From Zelopaecilomyces penicillatus (Eukaryota > Ascomycota > Sordariomycetes > Hypocreales > Pseudodiploosporaceae), in the NCBI GenBank assembly GCA_005765155.1, contig VCCP01000001.1, forward strand, positions 62,001 through 126,000: a stretch of 64,000 nt of DNA. The letters run 5' to 3'. Shown piece by piece: positions 45,941 through 55,448 of the stretch (position 1 is the first letter of the stretch; every line of letters begins with the position of its first letter). Under the pieces are notes generated by a model. That model was not told where the DNA came from. It saw only the letters and a program-made list of their open reading frames with translations, and made no database searches. The translations under genes and the position numbers were made by a program.

Positions 45941-47220
45941 ATGTCGAGGATTTTCATGTAAGCGCCATTTTGTCTCGGCGGATTGAATTGCCCCTCACTG
46001 AGATGTTTGGATTTCTCTAACACATGCTTAGCACCGGAGCTTCAGGTTACATTGGTGGCCAAGTCCTGCATGCCCTTGTCCAAAGCCATCCAGATTGTGA
46101 GATTGCAGCTCTTGTACGCGACACCGACAAGGCTGCCATCATCCGCGATCGCTTCCCACAGATAAGCACTGTGATTGGCGATCTTGACAATGATGCTCTG
46201 CTTGAACAAGAGGCGTCAAAGGCATCCCTCGTTTTGCGTACGTGAAAGGGTGACAAATAACGGTGTACATTCATCGAAAGGGCTTCTGACAGTGGATTCC
46301 AGATTTGGCAGCAACGGGTCATCTGAAAAGCGTGCAAGCCATCCATCGAGGCTTGACATTGAGGGAATCATCCGAACCTGGTCAGTAGATGGTGCTTGAA
46401 AGAACAAAGCAAGACATGACTGCTTACATTTACATCTAGCTTATTGGATTCAGGTCTCGGGAGCAAGCGCATTAGCAGCTGCAGAGATTGCGTCTCCTAC
46501 CTATATCCCGGGCTCTTCATCAGACAGCGTCTACGATGACGAGTCAGGCATTGCTGATATCCGGGCCGTGATCCAAGCCCACCCTTTCCGCGCCGTGGAC
46601 AACTTCATTCTAAATACTGTGGCGGAATCTTCAAACATTCGCTCGGCGCTCGTCTTCCCGCCCATAATCTACGGTCAAGGCCAGGGTCCCATCAATCAGC
46701 GTAGTATCCAGGTTCCTGAGCTGTCGCGCGTAACCCTGGAGAAGAAGCATGGTGTACGTATTGGGGAGGGATCAAGCAGATGGGGCAATGTTCATATCCG
46801 TGACATTGGGAGCCTATTCCTAGCGCTGGCTGAGGCAGCCTTGGCTCGAAGAGACGACGAGCAGCTCTGGGGAAAGAATGGGTTATACCTGACTGGCGTT
46901 GGCGAATTGGTAAGTCAATTCAATGTCAAAACGCAAGTTCTACTATTGACCCAGTGGTACAGTCATTCGCAGAGATTTCGGCCCAGGTAGCCCAAGCAGC
47001 TTGCCAGCAGGGTCATATCTCAGACCAGACGGTCGTAGAGATTCAGCGAGAAGAATATGATACTGCTCTCCCTCATGGAAAGGTTCTGTTTGGTACTAAT
47101 GCGAGAAGTAATGCCCGTCGCGGGAGGCAGCGTTTGCAATGGGAGCCGAAGGAGCTGAGCCTGGAAGAAGACATCCTACGCACAGTGGCGGAGGAGGCAG
47201 CAAAGCAATCGAAGCAGTGA
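45941..47220 (+). CDS. NAD-dependent epimerase/NmrA-like oxidoreductase
   Basis: Five exons (45941-45957, 46032-46237, 46303-46380, 46440-46909, 46963-47220) give 342 residues. The Rossmann dinucleotide loop TGASGYIGG (GxxGxxG) appears once the 17-nt first exon is joined. Next come ALVRD after strand 2, a GDLDN acidic turn, and LHLAATGH after intron 2, typical of fungal atypical extended SDRs annotated as NAD-dependent epimerase/dehydratase. A later GQGQGPINQRSIQVPEL and WGNVHIRDIGSLFLALAE agree with this family. The substrate is unknown. Divergent from a regulator and followed in tandem by a D-aminoacylase-like gene, so the three may form a small module. Confidence 0.9.
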
Positions 47221-47398
47221 TTGTGTGCCTGGGTTGGGGAAAATTAGATTTAAGTTTCTTTAAGAGAACTTTATGAGGCTCAAAAGTATTTGATATTACA
47301 TTTGCATCCCTTTTAGTCAATATTACCCTCAGTTGACACGTTGAATTGTTCCTACAGCGGGGATATAGGAATCATACCTAGGGTGAGGAGGCCGACCT

Positions 47399-47431
47399 GG
47401 GGTCAACATGGGGTCAACATGGGGTCAACAT
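47399..47431 (+). repeat. Three perfect tandem copies of GGGGTCAACAT
   Basis: 33 bp of exact 11-bp repeats, so identical sites fall about one helical turn apart. They are followed by the related AGGGTAAGAT. Confidence 0.95.
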
Positions 47432-47442
47432 AGGGTAAGATT

Positions 47443-47462
47443 GGGGGTCATGTTGGACCCCC
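47443..47462. promoter_or_regulatory. Palindrome GGGGGTC-n6-GACCCCC
   Basis: Exact 7-bp arms with spacer atgttg. Its right part (ATGTTGGACCCC) is the reverse complement of the neighbouring 11-bp repeat with one inserted base, so the region holds four related sites in two orientations. Candidate operator; the binding protein is unknown. Confidence 0.6.
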
Positions 47463-47574
47463 ACATACGTGATCAAGTTGCCATCCAAGTCAATTCCAAC
47501 TGCAACTCTATTCTCCCCTTTGCATCTTATTTACCCAGGGTTTCTTGATTTCTTAATTCTGTAACATCACAAAT

Positions 47575-49758
47575 ATGGCTGCACCTGACATTCTTTTCCG
47601 TTCCCCCACCGTCATCACGGGCAGTGAATCAGCACCGCCGTTTGTTGCCGACGTGTTGGTGTCGAATGGCCTGATTACCCGGATCGGCGAGCCCGGTTCC
47701 ATTGAAAGTGGTTCGGCCCGATGCATCGAGGCCAAAGGCTTCTATCTCTCCCCAGGCTTTATTGACATGCACGCCCACTCCGATCTCTATCTCCTCACTC
47801 ATCCAGAGCATGAAGCCAAGATCACACAGGGGTGCACGGTAAGTAAAGGAATGGATCCCATCCCCTTTACCCCTCTCAGCCCTGGCCCCCCCTCCACCAT
47901 CCATGTCTCCTCCATGCAAGGCATTCCGTTGCATCCAAAGGATCATCTCTTTCTATGAATATCTCCTTGCATGGTGTTAAAGAATCTGGGGTAAAACGGG
48001 GATATCCCAGCAATTGAAAACAGTCTAACAATTTAACCCATCTTTTCAGACAGAGGTCGTTGGTCAGGATGGCATTTCGTATGCGCCCGTCCGAGATCCC
48101 CAGCAACTCTGGGCAATCAGGGAACAGATTGCTGGATGGAATGGTAACCCGACCGATGAAGAGTGTCGAACAACATTAAATGACACTGGCATCTTCCAAT
48201 GGCGCACGATTGGCGAATATCTCGATTGCTTGGAAAAGAACCGCACAGCAACCAATGTCGCCGTGCTTGTGCCTCAGGGCAATTTACGACTGCTAGCTTG
48301 CGGTCCTTATGACACTGTCGCCAAACCAGAGGAGATTCAGGATCAAGTTGAGCTATTGCGTGAAGGCATGGACCAAGGCGCAGTAGGCATGTCCAGGTTC
48401 GCAAATTGTCATCTTCCAATCGTCAAGAAAGATGTGACACTCATGCTGTTGACATAGTGGCCTGACTTACACACCTGGAATGTACGCCTCCACCTCCGAG
48501 CTTGGTGTTCTCTGCAAAACTCTTGCGACCGAATATCCTGGTGCATTCTATGCCCCTCATCACCGCAGCTATGGATTCCGCGCGATTGAAAGCTACGCTG
48601 AGATGTTGGAATTGGGAAAGTCGACGGGGTGTCCAATTCGTAAGTCTATCATCCACGGTTATGTTTACAAACTCTCTGTTACTGTACTATTCTGTGGCGT
48701 TTCATAACACTAAGCCTTCGTAGATCTTACACATGCTACCCTGAACTTCCAGGAGAACAAAGGCAAAGCGCCGACACTTCTCTCGATGGTAGATGAGACG
48801 CTCAGTCAGGGAGTGGATGTGACTTTGGACACCTACCCGTACCTACCCGGGTGTACAACGCTCGCAGCTCTCCTGCCGAGTTGGGCATCCGCTGGAGGCC
48901 CTTCAGAGACATTGATCAGATTAAAAGATGCAGAAACGAGAGAAAAGATTAGAGTAGCTGTTGAGGTGACTGGATGTGACGGTGGGCATGGAATTCCTAC
49001 CAACTGGGACGAAATTCAGGTGAGTAAATACATTGATCGCAATGAATTGGTGCCATGTTTACCGGCGCATCTAACCATTCCTATCTGTATGACAGATTGG
49101 CACAACGAATGACTCATCTATCGCCTCCTATTCAGGCCGCCGAGTTGGCGAGGTAGCCCGATCACTACAAATCGAGCCAATGGAAGTATACTTTGACATT
49201 TTGCAAAAAGAACGGCTCGCGACAAGCTGTCTCATGCACATCGGCAACGAAGAAAACGTCAGACAGATTATGCAACACCGTGTTCACATGGCTGGCAGCG
49301 ATGCCATCCTCCACGGAACGACGCTTCATCCTCGAGCTTATGGCACCTTTCCCCGCTATCTAGGTAAGTCGACATTCCTAGACGTTAGCTGGCGGCGTTC
49401 TTTCTCGTAAAGCTAAATGTGTGAACTAGGCCACTACGCACGAGATCTATCCATCATTGATCTTCCTGCCATGATATCTCACCTCACTTCTCGCCCAGCT
49501 AAGCGTCTATCTATATATCCTCACCGGGGTTTGGTTGCTGAAGGATCCGCCGCCGACCTTGTCCTGTTTGACCCAGCAACAATTCAAGATATGGCGACCT
49601 TTGAAGAGCCCAAACTGACTTGTCGGGGCATACGGTTCGTTCTCGTGAATGGGAAAGTTGCTATTGATGAGGGCAAAATGACTGGGCAACGGGGAGGCCG
49701 AACGTTGCGAAGATGCCGCGATGGAAGGGTCTTGGCAACGGGTGGGGTGTTCTCATGA
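47575..49758 (+). CDS. N-acyl-D-amino-acid deacylase-like amidohydrolase
   Basis: Six exons (47575-47838, 48050-48396, 48458-48639, 48724-49019, 49096-49363, 49430-49758) give 561 residues. The amidohydrolase metal motif is GFIDMHAHSD; the conserved Cys follows in ITQGCT; APHHRSYG and HLTHAT supply the later histidines; the catalytic Asp is in MAGSDAILHG, followed by HPRAYGTFPRYLG, a D-aminoacylase hallmark. The end, GLVAEGSAADLVLFDP, is the usual beta-sandwich return. The usual 'GHgxlR' segment reads VPQGNLR, lacking its His, so substrate range may differ. It probably hydrolyses N-acyl-D-amino acids or related amides in the cytosol. Confidence 0.9.
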
Positions 49759-49991
49759 CGGGCCGAGTCTCGACCTTGGATGCAATCCTCCTAGTCAAGC
49801 ATTTGACGCGCAAGCAGGGGGTAAGTATTTAAGTGAATGCGGCCGGCAGTATCCGAGTCATGAGAATGGGACGTTGTTAATCAGACTGGTCATGTCGCGA
49901 TTCACTCAGAATTTGGGCCACTACGATTTACTATTTTTGTTGTCGTAATCACCAAGTACGGCATGTGCCTTTGTGTATTCACTGAGACTAT

Positions 49992-50839
49992 CTAAGCACC
50001 AAGCAATACTTGCAAAGCACCGCCATTGCTCCAACCCTGGCATCCTCCCGAAGGATTGCCCCATGCAATTCCTGCGGCTGCTCCTGGCTGGCTTCCCGCA
50101 GCGCAGTTATCAAGATTGTACGACCCCGACTCTCCGCACGTATTTCCGTTTTTGCAGGTAAAAACACATCTGTTCATGTCGGTAACGCATCCAGTGTGTA
50201 CGGCCACGCTCATGGGATTGCCGCGCATGTTGACCAAGCGTGAAATATTGACTGTGGCATAGCCGCCTGTTGTAAACTCGCCCCAGGTATTGTCAATTTG
50301 GCCGTATTGGGACAGTCGTGTCTGGCGGTTGTTCAGAGCAGCCCAGCCCCCAGAAACACCGTTTTTGATGGAAATAGTAACGCTGTCGCCATTCCTCGGC
50401 AGAGAATAGGTTACCTGCGCCCTGCGGACGTTCATAAAGCTGGATTGGTAGTCACCAGGGGGCATATCCCAGACTACAATGGTGATTGGCTGGTTGACGG
50501 TATTGACAAAAGTGACCCTATTCGGACCGTTGGAGCCAATCCAGATATTGCGGTTTGGTTCCCAAGTGTTGTAGCCCTGGCCAGCCATACCGATCGACGA
50601 CATGTAGGCACAGTCTTCAGCTCTAAGGCCGTAATTCAACCATGTACAGTCAAAGCCACGCTTCTCAATGCCAACCTCTGCACTGTTGTGTTTGGAGTCA
50701 GCATTGTATCTTATCATTCTCCCCTCGTTGAGAATCAGCAAAAAACTGTGATAAATACGTACCTTGGCTTTGGAGCTGGTGCTGCATTGGATAGACAAAA
50801 AAGTGCTGAAAGGACAGTGAAGAAGCGAGAGATATACAT
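49992..50839 (-). CDS. Secreted KR-processed protein, uncharacterised fungal family
   Basis: Two exons (50763-50839, 49992-50682; 80 bp intron) give 255 residues. Exon 1 encodes a signal peptide (MYISRFFTVLSALFCLSNAA); the longer unspliced frame from 50798 lacks it. A KR site (VGIEKRGFDCTW) releases the mature protein. A beta-rich middle (NIWIGSNGPNRVTFVNTVNQ, ITIVVWDMPPGDY) is followed by a Cys-rich tail (CVFTCKNGNTCG, LDNCAAGSQPG, GNPSGGCQGWSNGG). The composition recalls conserved fungal extracellular proteins, but I cannot name the family. Likely cell-wall-associated or secreted. Confidence 0.8.
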
Positions 50840-52796
50840 CGTAGCAAAGAATATTTACAAAAGGATTGTCTGGATATATCCAAGAAGTTGATTTACATGT
50901 TCAGAAAGATCTGTTGAAAAAAAGGAGTGTGGAAAATATGTATAATAGGAAGTGAAGGAGTGTGGGAATTGAGATTGGAAGTAAGGAATGTATGTACAGA
51001 CTTGGGAATCTAACGAGACTTCATTTCAACTTCAAGTCCAGGAAACCAGTCTTCTTTATACTTTTTTTTACAAACATCCAACTCGAAGGAACAGTCAAAC
51101 CGTCGTGACATGCAGGCACCTCCCCCCTCCTTCCTTGACCAGTAAACGCAGCTTTCGGGGGAAAAGAGTCAGACGAACAAACGAACTATTCGAATAGCCA
51201 GTCTTGGCTAGATTCTGTGGGGTTTTCGGTAGCTCGAACAGGCATCTACATGGGGAAGAAGAAGAAGAAAAGGAAGAGGAGGAAATGGGGGTGTGGAGAG
51301 AGGAATGATAAAGCACGCAAACCCAAACCCATCAAGTGAACGAACGGGTGGCCCAAATCCATCCTTGGGTGTGGGATGCATTGCGTGGCGTCCTGCATGG
51401 TTTTATCTCTCCCCGAACTACCACGTTTCTAGCTTTTCCGAACTAATGCAAGGGGTGTGAACAAAAAAGAACGTGTGGTGTGGTTTCCATCTTTCGACAA
51501 CAAGACACATCCATTAGGCGGAGCTAGTCTTTGTCCATTCAAGGGCAGCAGAGGGGATGAATAACAAATCCTCCCTGGTAGTGGTGCTGTGTGTTGCCCT
51601 CGCCAAGCACATTCTACACGCTACCCATCAAACTGGTCCCGTGTTGGTATGAACCTAATCCAGTGAGTATGTGTCTGTAGCAAACTTCACTGTTCAAAAT
51701 CACGGTCATTAACGCGCGCAAAGTGCCTCAGAAACTGCATCACCACATCCAATCCACACAACTCATGTTCCTGGCAATAGCCCAATATTCTCATGCAAAT
51801 GACTCGATTCCTGTAGGATTCCAATTTATTCTTATCGAATCCCTTACCCCTGGATCAAGGGCATTCTAGACCCAGACACCATGTGGCTAGCGTGAACCAT
51901 AACTCATCTTTTATTTTGCCCAGCCAAAAAGACAACAAAACAGCGTTGCATTGCATAAGCACATCGAGACAGGCAACCCACGCCTGGCTCATCCTTCCAA
52001 AGTCCCCCCGGCCCTAACCCTAATGATGAGAAGAGTAATAACCCTGCTAACTCCAGTAACAATGGGTGGCGGAACATCTTCCTTAGGTTGTCGCCTTAAA
52101 CCTGTTTTGAGTGTACGGTAGGTAAGTAGATAGATAGGTTGATTTGCTGGGTGATCGTCGTCTATCGTGTAGTTCCTTGTCGAATTCCACGTGGGGAGAA
52201 CACATGCACGGATGTCGGGCGTTCCGGTGGTTTCGGATCGGCTTACCGAGCCCTCGTTTTCATCGCCAATGAACCTAATAATGAACTCAATGGCTCTGTG
52301 AATCAGTCGGTTGAAGGTTTGGGGCAAAACGCTGCTCTAGCTGCTCGTATTCATGACTATTCATCATTAGCTGAACCAGTTAGCAGTGTTAAGTCAAGAC
52401 AACTCTGTCGGCAGCAATACGAACCTTTCATCAGTCTAGAAATGACCACGTGGGTGAAGTTATGAGGCTGCGGAGATGACGAGCGATGATGCCAGTTTCC
52501 CTCAGTGTGAATACATCGTCATTCGCATAGCTGGCGTACGTACGGCGGTCACTCGGTTCCTTATCGGCCTCTTTATAACACCCTAGAACCATTTTGCAGA
52601 CAATCACCAAAAGTATAAGTAGCCCGTTTCTTGATGGAGGTGGAGGTGGAGGTACAGGTGTGGAAATTCCAACGCGTTCATTAAACCATGTATTCCATGA
52701 AAATGCTCAAAGTACAACAAAACACGCCAATCTAACAACGCCAAATGATTGCAAATGCCCCAAAGCCCCAATTTCCAATGTCCAATGCTTTATTTT
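50840..52796. other. 2 kb gene-poor region
   Basis: Upstream region of the secreted-protein gene and 3' side of the sulfatase-fold gene. It contains a purine-rich stretch (about 51255-51285) and no supported gene. Confidence 0.45.
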
Positions 52797-55448
52797 TTAC
52801 CCAGTATAGGGACCATAACGCCATCGCTTGCCATTCTCCTCAACCCACCAGCGAGCCATAAACGCCGCCTCCTCAGCCCACTTGGCGGCATCGATCCCAT
52901 AACTCTTCTCAATACGAGGGAGAAATGAAGTAAAGTCAAACCCCAGCACAGGATGAGCCTCGCGTGGATCGAGTTCAATATTGGTGAATTTCCATTCAAC
53001 GTTATCGATAATTGGCACAACCAGGCGCCAGTTGGGATGGCGCGCATCGCGAACTCCAAGCATGGCGCGACCGGGGTTGATGACGGTGAATTGCCAATTA
53101 GCTTGGCCGGTTTCGTTTGAGAATTTCTTGAGTGGGCGAATTAAGGATTGGCCTTCGTAGTTGGCGGCTAGATCATGTGCCGCTTGACTCTGCTCTTCTG
53201 ATAGTGACCCGGTTTGGTCAAGCAGATCAAGGATGGTTGGAAGGATCTGGGAAGACATGACCGCATCGTCGAGTTCAATTGCGGGGAGCTTCGGGTGAGA
53301 GAGTACCAGAGGTATATGCACCGTGCCGATATTGGGGTTGTAGTAAGGAGCAAGGATGCCGTTTTCTGGAATTGACACACCATGGTCTCCCACAAGAACC
53401 ATGAGGGTTTCATTAGCCACACCCTCGGTCTCCAAAATATGGAGAATGCGTCCCAGCCAGCGATCGTCGTAGCCAATGGCATTTACATAGTGTGACAGGT
53501 CGTCTAGTCCATTCCCAAGCGGGACATACGTCTCTCCCGGTGGCATCGCATATGGATGGTGGCTTGTGCTTGTCAAATGAGTCATAAACACTCTCTCATT
53601 CGTACTTTGCGCCATCGCGAAAGCATCCCGTATATAAACATCCACAGCCTCTTCCGACATGCCAAAGTAGTTGATATTGGGCAGATCAACTTTGCCAAAC
53701 TTTGCAGCATCATCCTGTAGATACTCCTTGGAAATAAGACTACCTGGTTGGTATCCCATGGCGTCCATCAAAGGCTCATACTTGTCATACTTGCGAGTCA
53801 CAGATTGCATAAACCAGGATCGCCATTTAAACGTGGTGAAGAATTCTCTATCACTTTCACTGCGATTCAGCTTGTTGAAGACGTCAAAGATGTGAGGGAG
53901 ACATGGTTGGTAGATATGGTGGAGATATTCGAGATTGAAGTCAGCTACCAGCGGCGAGAGCCCACACAGAGTGCCAACAATGCTTTTGATGGTGTAAGAT
54001 GCAGTGGTAAATGCGTTTTTGAAGCTAATGCCGCCTCGTCGGGGCTTTGTTTTGTGCTCAAAGCCGTCGTAGTAGTCGCCCGTGAGGAAGTTTGCGGTGG
54101 GGGTGAGAGTAGACAGTCTATCCTGCATATGCGTTGGCAAAGATTTGTTGTCGAATGAACTACTGAAGCGGTCCCAGATTAAGCCATCTTTCTTTATTGG
54201 GAAAACGTCCTTTCTTGTGCTCTCTAGAATAATGAGCATGACGTGCCGTATGGGGACGTCCTTTAGCTTGTTTTGCAATCCCGATAGAACCTTTTCATCC
54301 ATATTCGATATTTTCAAAGGATCTGCCGCAGCGTCGTAGTGTGGTTTCCCGTCAAACCAGTCCTCAAATCCTCTCAAGGCTTTATCCTGTGGTAGCCATG
54401 GGAAAGAGACTGGGTGGCGAAGCGCCGAGCGATGGTCCCAAGTGCGGCCGATGCTGGAACCACGGACGGGCATCAATTTATCGAGGTTTGGCGAAGAATT
54501 TGAAAAATCTACAAACGGTAATACCGCGGGTGTCCATGACATGAAGTTCAAAGCGCTCTCATGTGGGCGGATAATGGAAAGGACGATTTGTGCCAGAATT
54601 GCAGTGCCGACAAGCGCATAACAAAGTTGTCTGAGAATGGGTACCAGCATCGGTGGCATCTCTAAGACAGTGAATCGTTGCTCTCTAGCGCCGTATTTCG
54701 TTTCGAGTTCGGGGTCCTGCTGTGTCATCTTAGAGTACTTGCCATTGCGACTGGACGATGAAGACAAGGATAACAGTTTGCGACAAAGATAGCCGATTGG
54801 CCACTGGACGATATCTGTACCAAAGCCAGCTGTGATGTAAAGTAGGTCCTGCAACACCAAGCCAGTGAGGAAGAAGATGAATGTAACCAACAGGAGGGTT
54901 GCGAGGCCTGAAAGAAACAGTGCCCACGATGATGCATCTGCGGCAAGACCAATGTTGCGCCAGTGGATTTCCGAGCCTGCTACAGCAAAAAAGGAAACGG
55001 TAATGGCACCCAAAAGGATCAAATAGAACATGAGAAACGTAGCCAAAATTGTCGCGCCTGTTCGAAACACCTTGCGAGCCCAAAATGGCGGTTTGGTATC
55101 GAGTAGCAGACGCACCAACAGCAGCAGGGCCATGTCCTGGGCGAAAAAAGTGTACCCCCATCGGACTAAATGTATCGTCGGTAGCGAGGAAATATGGGTA
55201 TGGATGTGAACCAATTTGGCAGCCAGGGTCGAGATGGACGCAACGGCGAATATGCATCGACGGTTGGCAGAGCGGTAGGCCATTGCCATTATCATTCGTC
55301 TCGGACAGGCCAGGCACGAGGCAACGGCGTTGGCGACAGAGCTCGACATGTTCCGGCCAGGGCTGGACACTGCCTTCTGAAGCCGGTCGTAATCGTCAAT
55401 AGGGGAGGAGAAGGAGGAAGAAGAAGAGTCGCGCCGAAACAGCACCAT
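52797..55448 (-). CDS. Membrane-anchored sulfatase-fold (LtaS-like) phosphotransferase/hydrolase
   Basis: A single-exon frame of 883 residues. The N-terminal 300 residues hold about five hydrophobic segments (near 66-80, 98-116, 131-156, 174-204, 268-293). The C-terminal domain is of the alkaline phosphatase/sulfatase superfamily: VMLIILESTRKDVFP (nucleophile position Thr411 in EST), FMTHLTSTSHHPYAMP and the metal-binding VGDHGVS (687-693). There is no C/S-x-P-x-R formylglycine motif, so it is unlikely to be a true sulfate-ester hydrolase; Thr at this site recalls LtaS-type phosphoglycerol or phosphoethanolamine transferases. Substrate and membrane are unknown. Intact frame, no intron. Confidence 0.9.
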   Translation of the reverse strand: MVLFRRDSSSSSFSSPIDDYDRLQKAVSSPGRNMSSSVANAVASCLACPRRMIMAMAYRSANRRCIFAVASISTLAAKLVHIHTHISSLPTIHLVRWGYTFFAQDMALLLLVRLLLDTKPPFWARKVFRTGATILATFLMFYLILLGAITVSFFAVAGSEIHWRNIGLAADASSWALFLSGLATLLLVTFIFFLTGLVLQDLLYITAGFGTDIVQWPIGYLCRKLLSLSSSSSRNGKYSKMTQQDPELETKYGAREQRFTVLEMPPMLVPILRQLCYALVGTAILAQIVLSIIRPHESALNFMSWTPAVLPFVDFSNSSPNLDKLMPVRGSSIGRTWDHRSALRHPVSFPWLPQDKALRGFEDWFDGKPHYDAAADPLKISNMDEKVLSGLQNKLKDVPIRHVMLIILESTRKDVFPIKKDGLIWDRFSSSFDNKSLPTHMQDRLSTLTPTANFLTGDYYDGFEHKTKPRRGGISFKNAFTTASYTIKSIVGTLCGLSPLVADFNLEYLHHIYQPCLPHIFDVFNKLNRSESDREFFTTFKWRSWFMQSVTRKYDKYEPLMDAMGYQPGSLISKEYLQDDAAKFGKVDLPNINYFGMSEEAVDVYIRDAFAMAQSTNERVFMTHLTSTSHHPYAMPPGETYVPLGNGLDDLSHYVNAIGYDDRWLGRILHILETEGVANETLMVLVGDHGVSIPENGILAPYYNPNIGTVHIPLVLSHPKLPAIELDDAVMSSQILPTILDLLDQTGSLSEEQSQAAHDLAANYEGQSLIRPLKKFSNETGQANWQFTVINPGRAMLGVRDARHPNWRLVVPIIDNVEWKFTNIELDPREAHPVLGFDFTSFLPRIEKSYGIDAAKWAEEAAFMARWWVEENGKRWRYGPYTG

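Larger units (their letters stand above)
47221..47574. promoter_or_regulatory. Promoter region of the D-aminoacylase-like gene
   Basis: 354 bp carrying the 11-bp triple repeat and the palindrome listed separately, 113-176 bp before the start codon. Confidence 0.6.

Noticed and set aside
50298..50891. 197-codon plus-strand frame
   Set aside because: Opposite the spliced secreted-protein gene, whose signal peptide and KR site are convincing.
54730..55317. 195-codon frame in the sulfatase-fold gene
   Set aside because: Alternative frame within an intact 883-codon gene.
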